A stretch of 10,953 nucleotides of DNA, taken from the NCBI GenBank assembly GCA_001786825.1, contig MFTL01000018.1, positions 11,537 through 22,489 on the forward strand. The letters are read 5' to 3'. Numbering within the stretch: the first letter of the stretch is position 1; the number at the start of each line of letters is the position of its first letter. The DNA comes from Candidatus Nomurabacteria bacterium RIFCSPHIGHO2_01_FULL_39_9. Lineage in GTDB: Bacteria; Patescibacteriota; Minisyncoccia; Phycocordibacterales; DATEUR01. The notes beneath the pieces were generated by a model, which saw only the letters and a list, made by a program, of their open reading frames with translations, had not been told where the DNA came from and made no database searches. Below, piece by piece: positions 1 through 6,856 of this stretch. The translations under genes were made by a program, and so were the position numbers.

Positions 1-1
1 G

Positions 2-271
2 GATGATTGGGAACTTTGGATTGAACGGCAGCTGCATCGAAAAATTCTTTGGCCGCTTCACGTCTACTTTGCTCGCAATTGTGTTTATAAACAGTCACCT
101 GTGCTTGCCGCAGGTGAGCGAATTGAATCGTACTTCGCAACGTTTGACCAATTTTTGGAGCTTGCTGAAAATCCGGATTTTCGCGTGGAAGAACTGCGTT
201 TGCCGATGCTTCGTGCTAAATTGGATCCTAAAGAAAAAGAACGGCTTTATAATTTAATTTTTAAAAAATAA
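2..271 (+). CDS. 3' end of an unrecognised protein-coding gene (5' truncated by window edge)
   Basis: The second reading frame is open from the window edge to a TAA at 269-271, giving the last 89 residues of a protein whose start lies outside. The fragment begins DDWELWIERQLHRK and ends LYNLIFKK. It is rich in aromatic and charged residues, looks mostly helical, and shows no signal peptide, membrane segment or metal-binding motif. I do not recognise the family. An overlapping 84-codon frame starting at position 3 reads as low-complexity, Phe/Leu/Cys-rich peptide and is a shadow. The real frame is preferred because its composition resembles a soluble protein and it ends 26 bases before alaS on the same strand, matching the tight spacing elsewhere. 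It may be co-transcribed with alaS. Confidence 0.7.
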   Translation, partial: DDWELWIERQLHRKILWPLHVYFARNCVYKQSPVLAAGERIESYFATFDQFLELAENPDFRVEELRLPMLRAKLDPKEKERLYNLIFKK

Positions 272-297
272 TTTAAGAAGTAACTTTTAAAAACAAA

Positions 298-2139
298 ATG
301 CAATCACAAGAAATAAGAAAAAAGTTTTTGGATTTTTTTGAAAAGAAAGGACACAAAATAGTTCCTTCCTCTTCGCTTGTTCCCGAGAATGATCCATCGG
401 TGCTTTTTACGACGGCCGGCATGCAGCCAATGGTTGCATATTTACTTGGACAAGAACATCCAAAAGGTAAGAGAATAGCGAACTCTCAAAAATGTTTTAG
501 GGCCAATGATATAGAGGAAGTCGGAGATAATCGACATACGACTTTTTTTGAAATGCTTGGCAATTGGTCTTTGGGTGATTATTTCAAGAGGGAACAAATA
601 CCTTGGATATTTGAGTTTCTTACTAAAGAAATAAAGTTAGATCCGAAAAAAATTTATGTCACAGCTTTTATTGGTGATCCTGCTCATAATTTACCAAAGG
701 ATTTTGAGTCAGCAGAAATTTGGAAGAATCTTTTTGCTGAAAAAGGTATTACGGCTAAAGAGGTTGAATTTGGAACAGAAAAAAGAGCAAGTGAAATAGG
801 AATGGGTGGTGGCAGGATCTTTTATTATCAAGATAAAAATTGGTGGTCTATGAGCGGAAACCCTGATTCTATGCAATCAGGTGAGCCTGGCGGACCTGAT
901 TCTGAAATGTTTTATGAATTTAGTGATATACAACATGATGTTTCTTTTGGCAAATACTGTCACCCGAATTGTGATTGTGGCAGATATGTTGAGATAGGTA
1001 ACAGTGTTTTTATGGAGTATCAAAAAAAATCTGATGGAAGCTTTGCTAAATTACCTAAACAGAATGTGGATTTTGGCGGCGGACTTGAGCGTCTAATTGC
1101 AGCCAGCAATAATGAACCAGATGTCTTTAAAATTGATACTCTATTTCCTATTATTAAGGAAATCGAACGTTTAAGTGAGAAGAAATATGGAGAAGATTTT
1201 GAAATCACAAAGTCTTTCAGAATTATTTCTGACCATATAAGAGCAGCAGTTTTTATGATTGCCGATGGGGTTACGCCTTCTAATACCGAGCGCGGCTATA
1301 TCTTGAGGCGGTTGGTTCGCAGAGCCGTCGTTCATGCTCATAAATTAAATATGAACGATGGGGCGTTTGCAGAGTTAGCTGTTGTTGTGGTTCAAACATA
1401 TAAGAATGTGTACTCAATTGATAACAAAATTATTGATATAAAAAATATCTTAATTACGGAAATAGAAAAATTCAAAAACACTCTTGATAAAGGTTTAAAA
1501 GAATTTGAGAAGGGAATAGATCCGTTTGTGCTTTTGACCACCTACGGTTTTCCTATTGAACTAACTCTTGAGCTTGCGAAAGAAAAAGATATAGTAGTTG
1601 ATGTTAAAAATTTTGAGGAAAAATTTAAAAAACATCAAGAAATTTCTCGTGTTGGCTCGGAACATAAATTCAAAGGCGGTTTGGCCGATCATAATCCAAA
1701 AACAATAAAACTTCATACTGCTCATCACCTGCTTTTAGCGGCTTTACAAGAAGTTTTAGGAAAAAATGTTAAACAGCGAGGCAGTAATATAACGCAGGAG
1801 AGATTACGGCTTGATTTTTCTTTTGATCGCAAATTGACTGATGAAGAGAAGAAGCGTGTTGAAGAAATTGTAAACGATAAAATAAAAGAAAGTCTGCCGG
1901 TTGTTTGCAAAGAATTACCGAAAGCGGAAGCGGAGAAATTGGGTGCCGAAATGGAATTTGGCGCCAAATACGGCGATGTTGTTTCCGTTTATTTGATTGG
2001 CGAAGAAAATAAATGGATAAGCCGCGAATTTTGCGGCGGGCCGCATGTTGGTAATACCAATGAATTAGGAGAGTTTAAAATTACTAAAGAAGAGGCGGTA
2101 GCGGCTGGTATTCGGCGGATTAAAGGTGTTTTAGAGTAA
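298..2139 (+). CDS. alaS: Alanyl-tRNA synthetase, minimal form lacking beta-barrel and C-Ala domains
   Basis: Charges tRNA-Ala with alanine in the cytosol. The N-terminus shows the class II AlaRS catalytic core: EIRKKFLDFFEKKGH (5-19), LFTTAGMQP (36-44), motif 2 around GDNRHTTFFEMLGNWSLGDYF (76-96) and motif 3 GGGLERL with R265. The tRNA-recognition region includes SDHIRAAVFMIADGV and RGYILRRLVRRAV. The editing centre keeps its four metal ligands: H473/H477 (HTAHH) and C579/H583 (CGGPH). Two parts of typical bacterial AlaRS (about 870 residues) are missing. The beta-barrel that normally carries the FYxExGGQ motif before the HxxxH is absent, since the sequence runs straight from a helical stretch into HTAHH. 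The coiled coil and C-Ala (DHHA1) domain are also absent, since the protein stops about 30 residues after C579. Both edges are clean, so this looks like a compact family rather than a broken gene. ATG 298 fits the conserved N-terminus; no Shine-Dalgarno is visible. Confidence 0.96.
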   Translation: MQSQEIRKKFLDFFEKKGHKIVPSSSLVPENDPSVLFTTAGMQPMVAYLLGQEHPKGKRIANSQKCFRANDIEEVGDNRHTTFFEMLGNWSLGDYFKREQIPWIFEFLTKEIKLDPKKIYVTAFIGDPAHNLPKDFESAEIWKNLFAEKGITAKEVEFGTEKRASEIGMGGGRIFYYQDKNWWSMSGNPDSMQSGEPGGPDSEMFYEFSDIQHDVSFGKYCHPNCDCGRYVEIGNSVFMEYQKKSDGSFAKLPKQNVDFGGGLERLIAASNNEPDVFKIDTLFPIIKEIERLSEKKYGEDFEITKSFRIISDHIRAAVFMIADGVTPSNTERGYILRRLVRRAVVHAHKLNMNDGAFAELAVVVVQTYKNVYSIDNKIIDIKNILITEIEKFKNTLDKGLKEFEKGIDPFVLLTTYGFPIELTLELAKEKDIVVDVKNFEEKFKKHQEISRVGSEHKFKGGLADHNPKTIKLHTAHHLLLAALQEVLGKNVKQRGSNITQERLRLDFSFDRKLTDEEKKRVEEIVNDKIKESLPVVCKELPKAEAEKLGAEMEFGAKYGDVVSVYLIGEENKWISREFCGGPHVGNTNELGEFKITKEEAVAAGIRRIKGVLE

Positions 2140-2154
2140 GTAAGTTTTAATACT

Positions 2155-4185
2155 ATGAACTTTCCAAAAACAAAAAAAGAAAATATAGTTGACGATCTTT
2201 TTGGTTATAAAATTTCTGATCCTTTCAGATGGCTTGAAAACGGGGAAGATGCGGAAGTAAAAAAATGGATTGATGACCAGAACGAAGCGACTTTTTCTTC
2301 TTTTAAAGACGAGGAGTTCGGAATAATTCAAAAAGAATTAGCGGAAAATTATAAGTATACGGGCTTCGGCAATCCATTTCTGGTGAAAGGAAAATATTTT
2401 TATACTGAAAGAGGTCCTGATGAAAACCAAAGCGTTCTTTATTATAAAAATGGCATTGATGGCACCCCGATTAAATTAGTTGATCCGAACATCTTGAACA
2501 AAACAGGCACAACGACCATTGATTATTGGGGCGTATCGCTCAATGGTAAATATTTAAATTATGGACTTTCAGAAAGTGGGACGGAAATGGCGGCTTTATA
2601 TATCAAAAATGTTGAGCAAAATAAAGACATCGAAAAAATTCCAAATTGCCGTTATTCATCGAGGGCGTGGTTGCCTGATGAATCGGGTTTCTTCTACACA
2701 CGCAATCCAAAACCGGGCGCTGTTCCTAAAGATGAAGCGACTTTACATACAAAAATTTATTTTCATAAGATCGGCGAGAATCCAGACAATGATGAAATGA
2801 TTTTCGGTCAAGATCGGCCGAAAGATGATATTTTGCAAATCTCTATTTCGCCAGACGGCAAGCTTCTTGCAATCAATGCGGCCCAAGATTGGAGTGCCAA
2901 CGATCTTTTTATTTATGATATTGAGAATAAGAAATTAAAACTTTGGATTCCAAAGGCAAACGCTAAATTTATTCCTATTTTTCTCAAAGATAAAGTTTTA
3001 ATTTTTACCAATTACAAAGCGGATAATTACAGAGTTCTGTATTCTTCTTACGAAAATATGTTTTCCAATATTGAACAATTGAGAGAATTTTTGCCCGAAG
3101 AAAAATTTTTATTGAAGGACGTTTATGTTACAGAAGATAAGATTCTTGTTGAGTATGTGATTAACGTCAGTTCAAAGGTAAGAATTTTTAATTACGATGG
3201 AAAACCTGTCGGCGATATTCCAATTCCAGAATACTCAACTCTTTGGGGTATGAGCACTAGAAAAGATGAAAAAGAATTCTTTTATTCAATAACCTCTTTT
3301 ACTTTTCCGCCAATCATATATCGTTATTTACCTGATGAAAACAAATATGTTCCATATAGAAAAATAGATAATCCAATTAATCCAGAAAATTATGTGACAA
3401 AACAAGAATGGTTTAACTCCAAAGACGGCACACGCGTTCCGATGTTTATTTTTCACAAGAAAGGAATTAGGCAAGACGGTAACAATCCAACAATTTTATA
3501 CGGCTATGGCGGATTTGCCGACATTTTAAATCCCTACTTTATAAGAAGTTATGTTCCTTGGTTTGAGCGAGGTGGTATTTTTGCGATAGCCAATATTCGT
3601 GGCGGCGCGGAATTTGGCAAAAGTTGGCATTTGGGCGGAATAAAGGAAAAAAAGCAAAAAAGTTTTGATGATTTTATTGCGGCCGCGGAACATTTGATAA
3701 AAAACAAATATACGAAGAGCGACAAATTAGGAATTTTAGGCGCCAGTAATGGCGGGCTACTTGTTTCAGCGGCTGCGATCCAAAGGCCTGACCTTTTCAA
3801 GGCAGTTGTTTCTTCGGTGCCGCTTACCGATATGGTGCGATTTCATAAGTTTGGCATGGCGCTCCGTTGGGTTCATGAATATGGCAATCCAGAAACAAAA
3901 GAAGAATTAGAAAATATTTTAAAATGGAGTCCTTATCACAACGTTAAAGAAGATATAAAATGTCCAAATTTTCTTTTTACAACCGGTGAGAAAGATAGTC
4001 GGGTTGATCCGCTTCATTCGCGCAAGATGGTTGCTTTACTGCAGTCTGCCGCATCCCTTAATGAAGTTTTACTTTTTACCGCGAAAGAAGCTGGTCATGG
4101 CGCTGGCAAGCCAGTCTATAAAATAGTTGAAGGTGAGGCGCTTAAACTCTCATTTTTTGCCAAACATCTCGGTCTCAAGGTATAA
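2155..4185 (+). CDS. Prolyl oligopeptidase (serine peptidase family S9A), cytosolic
   Basis: Cleaves short peptides on the carboxyl side of proline. The 676 residues match the family's usual size of about 700. The N-terminus has the family signature DPFRWLEN (22-29), followed by a region expected to form the seven-bladed beta-propeller (roughly 70-400) that admits only small peptides. The C-terminal alpha/beta-hydrolase has YGYGGF, the oxyanion-side IANIRGGAEFG, nucleophile S531 in GASNGG, D614 in EKDSRVDP with the substrate-binding R616, and H648 in AGHGAG. W572 in RWVHEYG matches the tryptophan that stacks on the P1 proline. GASNGG and these neighbours favour prolyl oligopeptidase over oligopeptidase B. 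There is no signal peptide, so it should act in the cytosol, perhaps recycling peptides. It starts 15 bases after alaS and ends with tandem TAA codons. Confidence 0.96.
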   Translation: MNFPKTKKENIVDDLFGYKISDPFRWLENGEDAEVKKWIDDQNEATFSSFKDEEFGIIQKELAENYKYTGFGNPFLVKGKYFYTERGPDENQSVLYYKNGIDGTPIKLVDPNILNKTGTTTIDYWGVSLNGKYLNYGLSESGTEMAALYIKNVEQNKDIEKIPNCRYSSRAWLPDESGFFYTRNPKPGAVPKDEATLHTKIYFHKIGENPDNDEMIFGQDRPKDDILQISISPDGKLLAINAAQDWSANDLFIYDIENKKLKLWIPKANAKFIPIFLKDKVLIFTNYKADNYRVLYSSYENMFSNIEQLREFLPEEKFLLKDVYVTEDKILVEYVINVSSKVRIFNYDGKPVGDIPIPEYSTLWGMSTRKDEKEFFYSITSFTFPPIIYRYLPDENKYVPYRKIDNPINPENYVTKQEWFNSKDGTRVPMFIFHKKGIRQDGNNPTILYGYGGFADILNPYFIRSYVPWFERGGIFAIANIRGGAEFGKSWHLGGIKEKKQKSFDDFIAAAEHLIKNKYTKSDKLGILGASNGGLLVSAAAIQRPDLFKAVVSSVPLTDMVRFHKFGMALRWVHEYGNPETKEELENILKWSPYHNVKEDIKCPNFLFTTGEKDSRVDPLHSRKMVALLQSAASLNEVLLFTAKEAGHGAGKPVYKIVEGEALKLSFFAKHLGLKV

Positions 4186-4186
4186 T
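4157..4186 (+). promoter_or_regulatory. Possible sigma-70 promoter for the actin-like ATPase gene
   Basis: TTGCCA (4157-4162; five of six bases of the -35 consensus) is followed after 18 bases by a perfect TATAAT (4181-4186). The -10 element overlaps the stop codons of the prolyl oligopeptidase gene. Transcription would start near 4191-4193, only about 6-8 bases before the ATG at 4199. In AT-rich DNA a chance TATAAT is not rare, so the moderate confidence rests on the good -35 and the matching layout at infA. Confidence 0.45.
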
Positions 4187-4198
4187 AAATAAGTATTT

Positions 4199-5278
4199 AT
4201 GTCCGATTCAAAAAACAATGAACTGATAGCGATCTTTGATATTGGCTCCGGCTCGGTCGGCGGAGCGCTTGTTTTGATGCCAAAAGAAGAAGGCTCAAAG
4301 CCAGTTTTTTTGGCCTCTTATAGATTTCCAGTTTTATTCAAAAAAGATCTTGACGCTAGTCAATTTCAAAAACTTATGTTGAAGGCGGTTAAAATTGTTG
4401 CCAGTAAAATTTCGATTGCTCGGCCGGACAATGCTTATTGTTTTCTGGCTTCGCCTTGGTCGGCCCATCAAACTCGGCTTGTAAATTTTAAAAATAATTC
4501 GCCACTTATCTCTCGAAAAGAAATTGACCAAATTGTTTCGCGCGAATTGAGAAATTTTCATGACAGCTACATTAAAGAATATCCGGAAAATAGCTTAATC
4601 GAAGCTAAGATAGAAAATTTGCTTTTAAAGAAAACCAAACCATTAGAAAAAAAACTAGCAATGTTTCTGGCAACTGCCGATCAAAAACTTACCGTTGAAT
4701 TAGAAAAAATTATCAGGAGTTCAACGGGCGCTTTTAATGTGATCTCGAATTCTTTTCTGCTTTCCGATTTCGCAGTTGTTCGAAATTTTTTGGATCCTAA
4801 AAATTTTGTTTTAATTGATATCGGCGGGGAAGTAACGGAAGTCGGCATTGTGCGCGATGATATTTTGATTGAGTCGGGCTCTTTTCCTTTTGGTAAAAAT
4901 ACTTTAATACGACGACTAGCAACGGTCGCGCCGGAAGGAGCGGAGACATTAATATCGCTTTTTTTCGATAATCGGCTTGAAGAAAAATCAAGAATACAGG
5001 TAGAAAAACTTCTTAAAATAGAAAAAAAGCATTTTCAAGAGCATTTAATGGGCGCTTTTGGCGATCTCAACGTTGCTGGCGAGCCAATTTTCTTAACAGT
5101 TGATGACGAAGTAGCAAATTGGTTTACCGAGGCGATATCAACATTAACAAAAAAGCCAAATCAGTGTATATTTTTAGAATCACGAACACTTCATTCTTTT
5201 TGTGATCTTAAAAGCAAAGTTGCTCATGATCCATTTTTAATTATCGAAGCATTAAGTTTGCAAGCCCATGAAATATAA
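4199..5278 (+). CDS. PilM/FtsA-like actin-fold ATPase
   Basis: Predicted cytoplasmic ATPase of the actin/Hsp70 fold, closest in style to PilM and FtsA, which assemble on the inner face of the membrane. Two phosphate-binding loops are visible: phosphate 1 AIFDIGSGSVGGAL (11-24, D14) and phosphate 2 VLIDIGGEVTEVGIV (about 203-217, D207). After these, GSFPFGKNTLIRRLA resembles the segment that follows phosphate 2 in PilM/FtsA. The middle region (about 70-170) could hold the inserted 1C/SHS2-like subdomain, though I cannot place its limits. There is no membrane segment and no FtsA-type C-terminal amphipathic helix that I can recognise. The gene overlaps the next one, which encodes a single-pass membrane protein, by 11 bases; that arrangement recalls pilM-pilN. 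No other pilus or division gene is in the window, so the role (envelope assembly, secretion or division) is open. The actin-like fold is fairly secure; the specific function is not. Confidence 0.8.
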   Translation: MSDSKNNELIAIFDIGSGSVGGALVLMPKEEGSKPVFLASYRFPVLFKKDLDASQFQKLMLKAVKIVASKISIARPDNAYCFLASPWSAHQTRLVNFKNNSPLISRKEIDQIVSRELRNFHDSYIKEYPENSLIEAKIENLLLKKTKPLEKKLAMFLATADQKLTVELEKIIRSSTGAFNVISNSFLLSDFAVVRNFLDPKNFVLIDIGGEVTEVGIVRDDILIESGSFPFGKNTLIRRLATVAPEGAETLISLFFDNRLEEKSRIQVEKLLKIEKKHFQEHLMGAFGDLNVAGEPIFLTVDDEVANWFTEAISTLTKKPNQCIFLESRTLHSFCDLKSKVAHDPFLIIEALSLQAHEI

Positions 5279-6476
5279 AATTCAAGATATTAAATTGCCA
5301 GCTAAAACAAAGCTTCATAAAATTGAAGCGGAAAAGAAAGTTGTCAAAAGAGAATTTCGACATTCTCAAGAATCCCGAGATTATTCTTGGGGTATTTGGT
5401 TTGTCGCCGGTATTGCAGTGCTTTTTCTCATTTTTTCTGTATCGCTAGTGTTCTCGCGCGCAAAAGTTACGATTGATTTAAAGAGAGCCGACGCCGCTAT
5501 TAATTCTTTAGTCACTTTAAGCAAGGCTGATGGCGTTCCTTTTGAAGTAGCAAGTGTTACAGGCGAAGAAGCTAAAAACATAACATCAAATACTTCTCAA
5601 GATTTTGATCGCCGTGCCAAAGGCAGCGTTGTGCTCTATAATGCAACCAATCAGGCTCAAAAACTTCTTATTGAAACAAGACTTTCAACACCAAGCGGCC
5701 TTATTTTCAAAACAGACAAAGCGCTTACAATTCCGGCCGCCAAAGGCGAAACACCGGGCAGTATTGAGGTCAGCGTAACAGCAGAAAAACCGAGTACGGA
5801 TTACAATATCGGCCTTGTTGATTTTAAAATTGTCGGCTTTAAGGGTACGGCCAAATACGAAAAATTATACGGTCGCAGTAAAACAGCAATGCAGGGCGGT
5901 TTAGTTGGCAAAAGATATTTCTTAAGCAAAGAAGAGGCAGAAAAAACTATTGGCGAATTAGAAACTGCTTTGAAAGAAAAGCTGTTACAGCAAATTGCTT
6001 TACAGATTCATACCGACTTCTTTATTATTCCAGATTATTATTTTGCAATCAATATTCCAACGACTTTTGAAAGCGAAACAGCCGAGGTGCCAATTAAAGT
6101 TTCCGGCGAGCTGCGTGCTGTCATTATCAATGCTCAAAAATTTGCCGGTGAATTGGCAAAGAAAAATATTGCTGATTTTGGTGACGACGCGGTTTCCGTC
6201 ACTAATTTGAAAGAACTTACTTTTGTTTTGAAAAATAAAGATAAATTAACTGATCAAACCAGCAGTATCGACCTTAATGTTTCTGGCAATGCTAAATTTG
6301 TTTGGGATCTTGATGTTGCTCTACTTAAAGAAAAATTAGCTGGTCAAGCCAGAAAAGATTTTAAGGATACATTGGCGGAATTTAAAGCAATAGATCGGGC
6401 GGAACTCAAAGTCCTGCCTTTCTGGAAACAGAGCCTGCCAGCCAATACTGACAACATTAAACTGATTGTTAATTAG
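5268..6476 (+). CDS. Single-pass membrane protein with baseplate-J-like extracytoplasmic region
   Basis: The order is: a basic cytoplasmic tail (1-41, many Lys/Arg), one hydrophobic membrane segment (about 42-63, WGIWFVAGIAVLFLIF...), then about 340 residues outside. No signal-peptidase site is apparent. Residues about 116-210 look like the baseplate-J/gp47-type fold seen in annotated Patescibacteria proteins: RAKGSVVLYNATNQAQKL, then TRLSTPSGLIFKTD, a TIPAAKGETPGS strand turn and DYNIG...FKIVGFKGT. Residues 223-245 are helical. Two further beta-rich parts follow (about 265-342 and 343-402), the last ending with KVLPFWKQSLPANTD. Orientation by the positive-inside rule puts the tail in the cytoplasm, facing the ATPase encoded by the overlapping upstream gene. 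The start at ATG 5268 lies inside the upstream gene's last codons, implying translational coupling. The gene ends TAG followed directly by in-frame TGA. Function is unknown; the baseplate-J resemblance is from memory of the motif pattern and should be treated as tentative. Confidence 0.75.
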   Translation: MKYKIQDIKLPAKTKLHKIEAEKKVVKREFRHSQESRDYSWGIWFVAGIAVLFLIFSVSLVFSRAKVTIDLKRADAAINSLVTLSKADGVPFEVASVTGEEAKNITSNTSQDFDRRAKGSVVLYNATNQAQKLLIETRLSTPSGLIFKTDKALTIPAAKGETPGSIEVSVTAEKPSTDYNIGLVDFKIVGFKGTAKYEKLYGRSKTAMQGGLVGKRYFLSKEEAEKTIGELETALKEKLLQQIALQIHTDFFIIPDYYFAINIPTTFESETAEVPIKVSGELRAVIINAQKFAGELAKKNIADFGDDAVSVTNLKELTFVLKNKDKLTDQTSSIDLNVSGNAKFVWDLDVALLKEKLAGQARKDFKDTLAEFKAIDRAELKVLPFWKQSLPANTDNIKLIVN

Positions 6477-6485
6477 TGAAATAAA

Positions 6486-6514
6486 TTGACTTTTTAAAGG
6501 CACTTTGTTAATAT
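6486..6514 (+). promoter_or_regulatory. Strong sigma-70-type promoter for the infA-rpsI ribosomal operon
   Basis: TTGACT (6486-6491, five of six consensus bases) and TAATAT (6509-6514, five of six bases of TATAAT when aligned) are separated by exactly 17 bases. It sits in the only real intergenic gap before the ribosomal genes. The start point would be near 6518-6522, leaving a leader of about 8-12 bases before the infA ATG at 6530. No terminator hairpin separates it from the upstream gene. Confidence 0.75.
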
Positions 6515-6529
6515 TTAATCCGCTCCCAA

Positions 6530-6736
6530 ATGTCTAAAAACGAAACCATTCTCGGTACAGTTATTGAAGCTTTTCCGAATACCCTCTTTAAAGTGCTATT
6601 GGAAGATGGGCGGGAAATCAAAGCTCATCTAGCCGGCAAAATGAGGCTTTTTCGGATAAAGGTTTTAATTGGTGACCGGGTTGAAGTTTTTTTAGATCCT
6701 TACGGAACGCTTGGTCGGATTATCCGACGAATTTAA
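6530..6736 (+). CDS. infA: Translation initiation factor IF-1
   Basis: Binds the ribosomal A site of the 30S subunit during initiation, together with IF-2 and IF-3. The 68-residue protein is a single S1/OB-fold domain: [16 protein letters not shown] (7-22), [16 protein letters not shown] (24-39), VLIGDRVEV (45-53) and the closing GRIIRRI. The family is usually about 72 residues; the loop near the C-terminus is slightly shorter here. It is the first gene behind the promoter at 6486-6514 and begins a run of ten same-strand genes. In many bacteria infA follows secY, adk and map, but here it follows an unrelated membrane-protein gene. The leader is very short and has no Shine-Dalgarno sequence. 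The next gene, rpmJ, starts one base after the stop codon. Confidence 0.97.
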   Translation: MSKNETILGTVIEAFPNTLFKVLLEDGREIKAHLAGKMRLFRIKVLIGDRVEVFLDPYGTLGRIIRRI

Positions 6737-6737
6737 T

Positions 6738-6848
6738 ATGAAAGTAGTTTCTTCAGTTAAAAAAATTTGCACAAAATGTAAACTAATCCGACGTCGCGGT
6801 CGGGTTCGTATTATTTGCGAAAACCCACGCCACAAACAAAGACAATAA
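6738..6848 (+). CDS. rpmJ: 50S ribosomal protein bL36
   Basis: A 36-residue protein, [19 protein letters not shown] and onward to the C-terminus at RHKQRQ. It is a large-subunit protein that binds 23S rRNA through a zinc ribbon. All four expected zinc ligands are present: C11, C14, C27 and H32, so this is the zinc-binding (C+) form. Length is normal for the family (about 37-38). It sits between infA and rpsM, its usual place in the bacterial alpha operon. It starts one base after infA ends and stops 8 bases before rpsM, so reinitiation or coupling is likely. Its shortness makes it easy to miss in length-filtered gene calls. Confidence 0.96.
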   Translation: MKVVSSVKKICTKCKLIRRRGRVRIICENPRHKQRQ

Positions 6849-6856
6849 TTTATTTT

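Noticed and set aside
248..253. Perfect TATAAT upstream of alaS
   Set aside because: It lies inside the upstream coding sequence, encoding Tyr-Asn, and no acceptable -35 is found at 16-18 bases; the nearest TTG (221) is 21 bases away.
3549..3800. Antisense open frames, such as this one inside the prolyl oligopeptidase gene and others inside alaS and rpoA
   Set aside because: They lie entirely within well-supported genes, translate to low-complexity Ser/Phe/Pro-rich peptides and match no known motif.
6477..6529. Possible terminator or riboswitch in the gap before infA
   Set aside because: Apart from the promoter, no inverted repeat followed by a T-run is visible, and the predicted leader is too short for a riboswitch.
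6815..6856. Upstream start for uS13 adding 14 residues
   Set aside because: It would overlap rpmJ and the added residues do not belong to the uS13 family; the ATG at 6857 gives the standard N-terminus MRVLGI.
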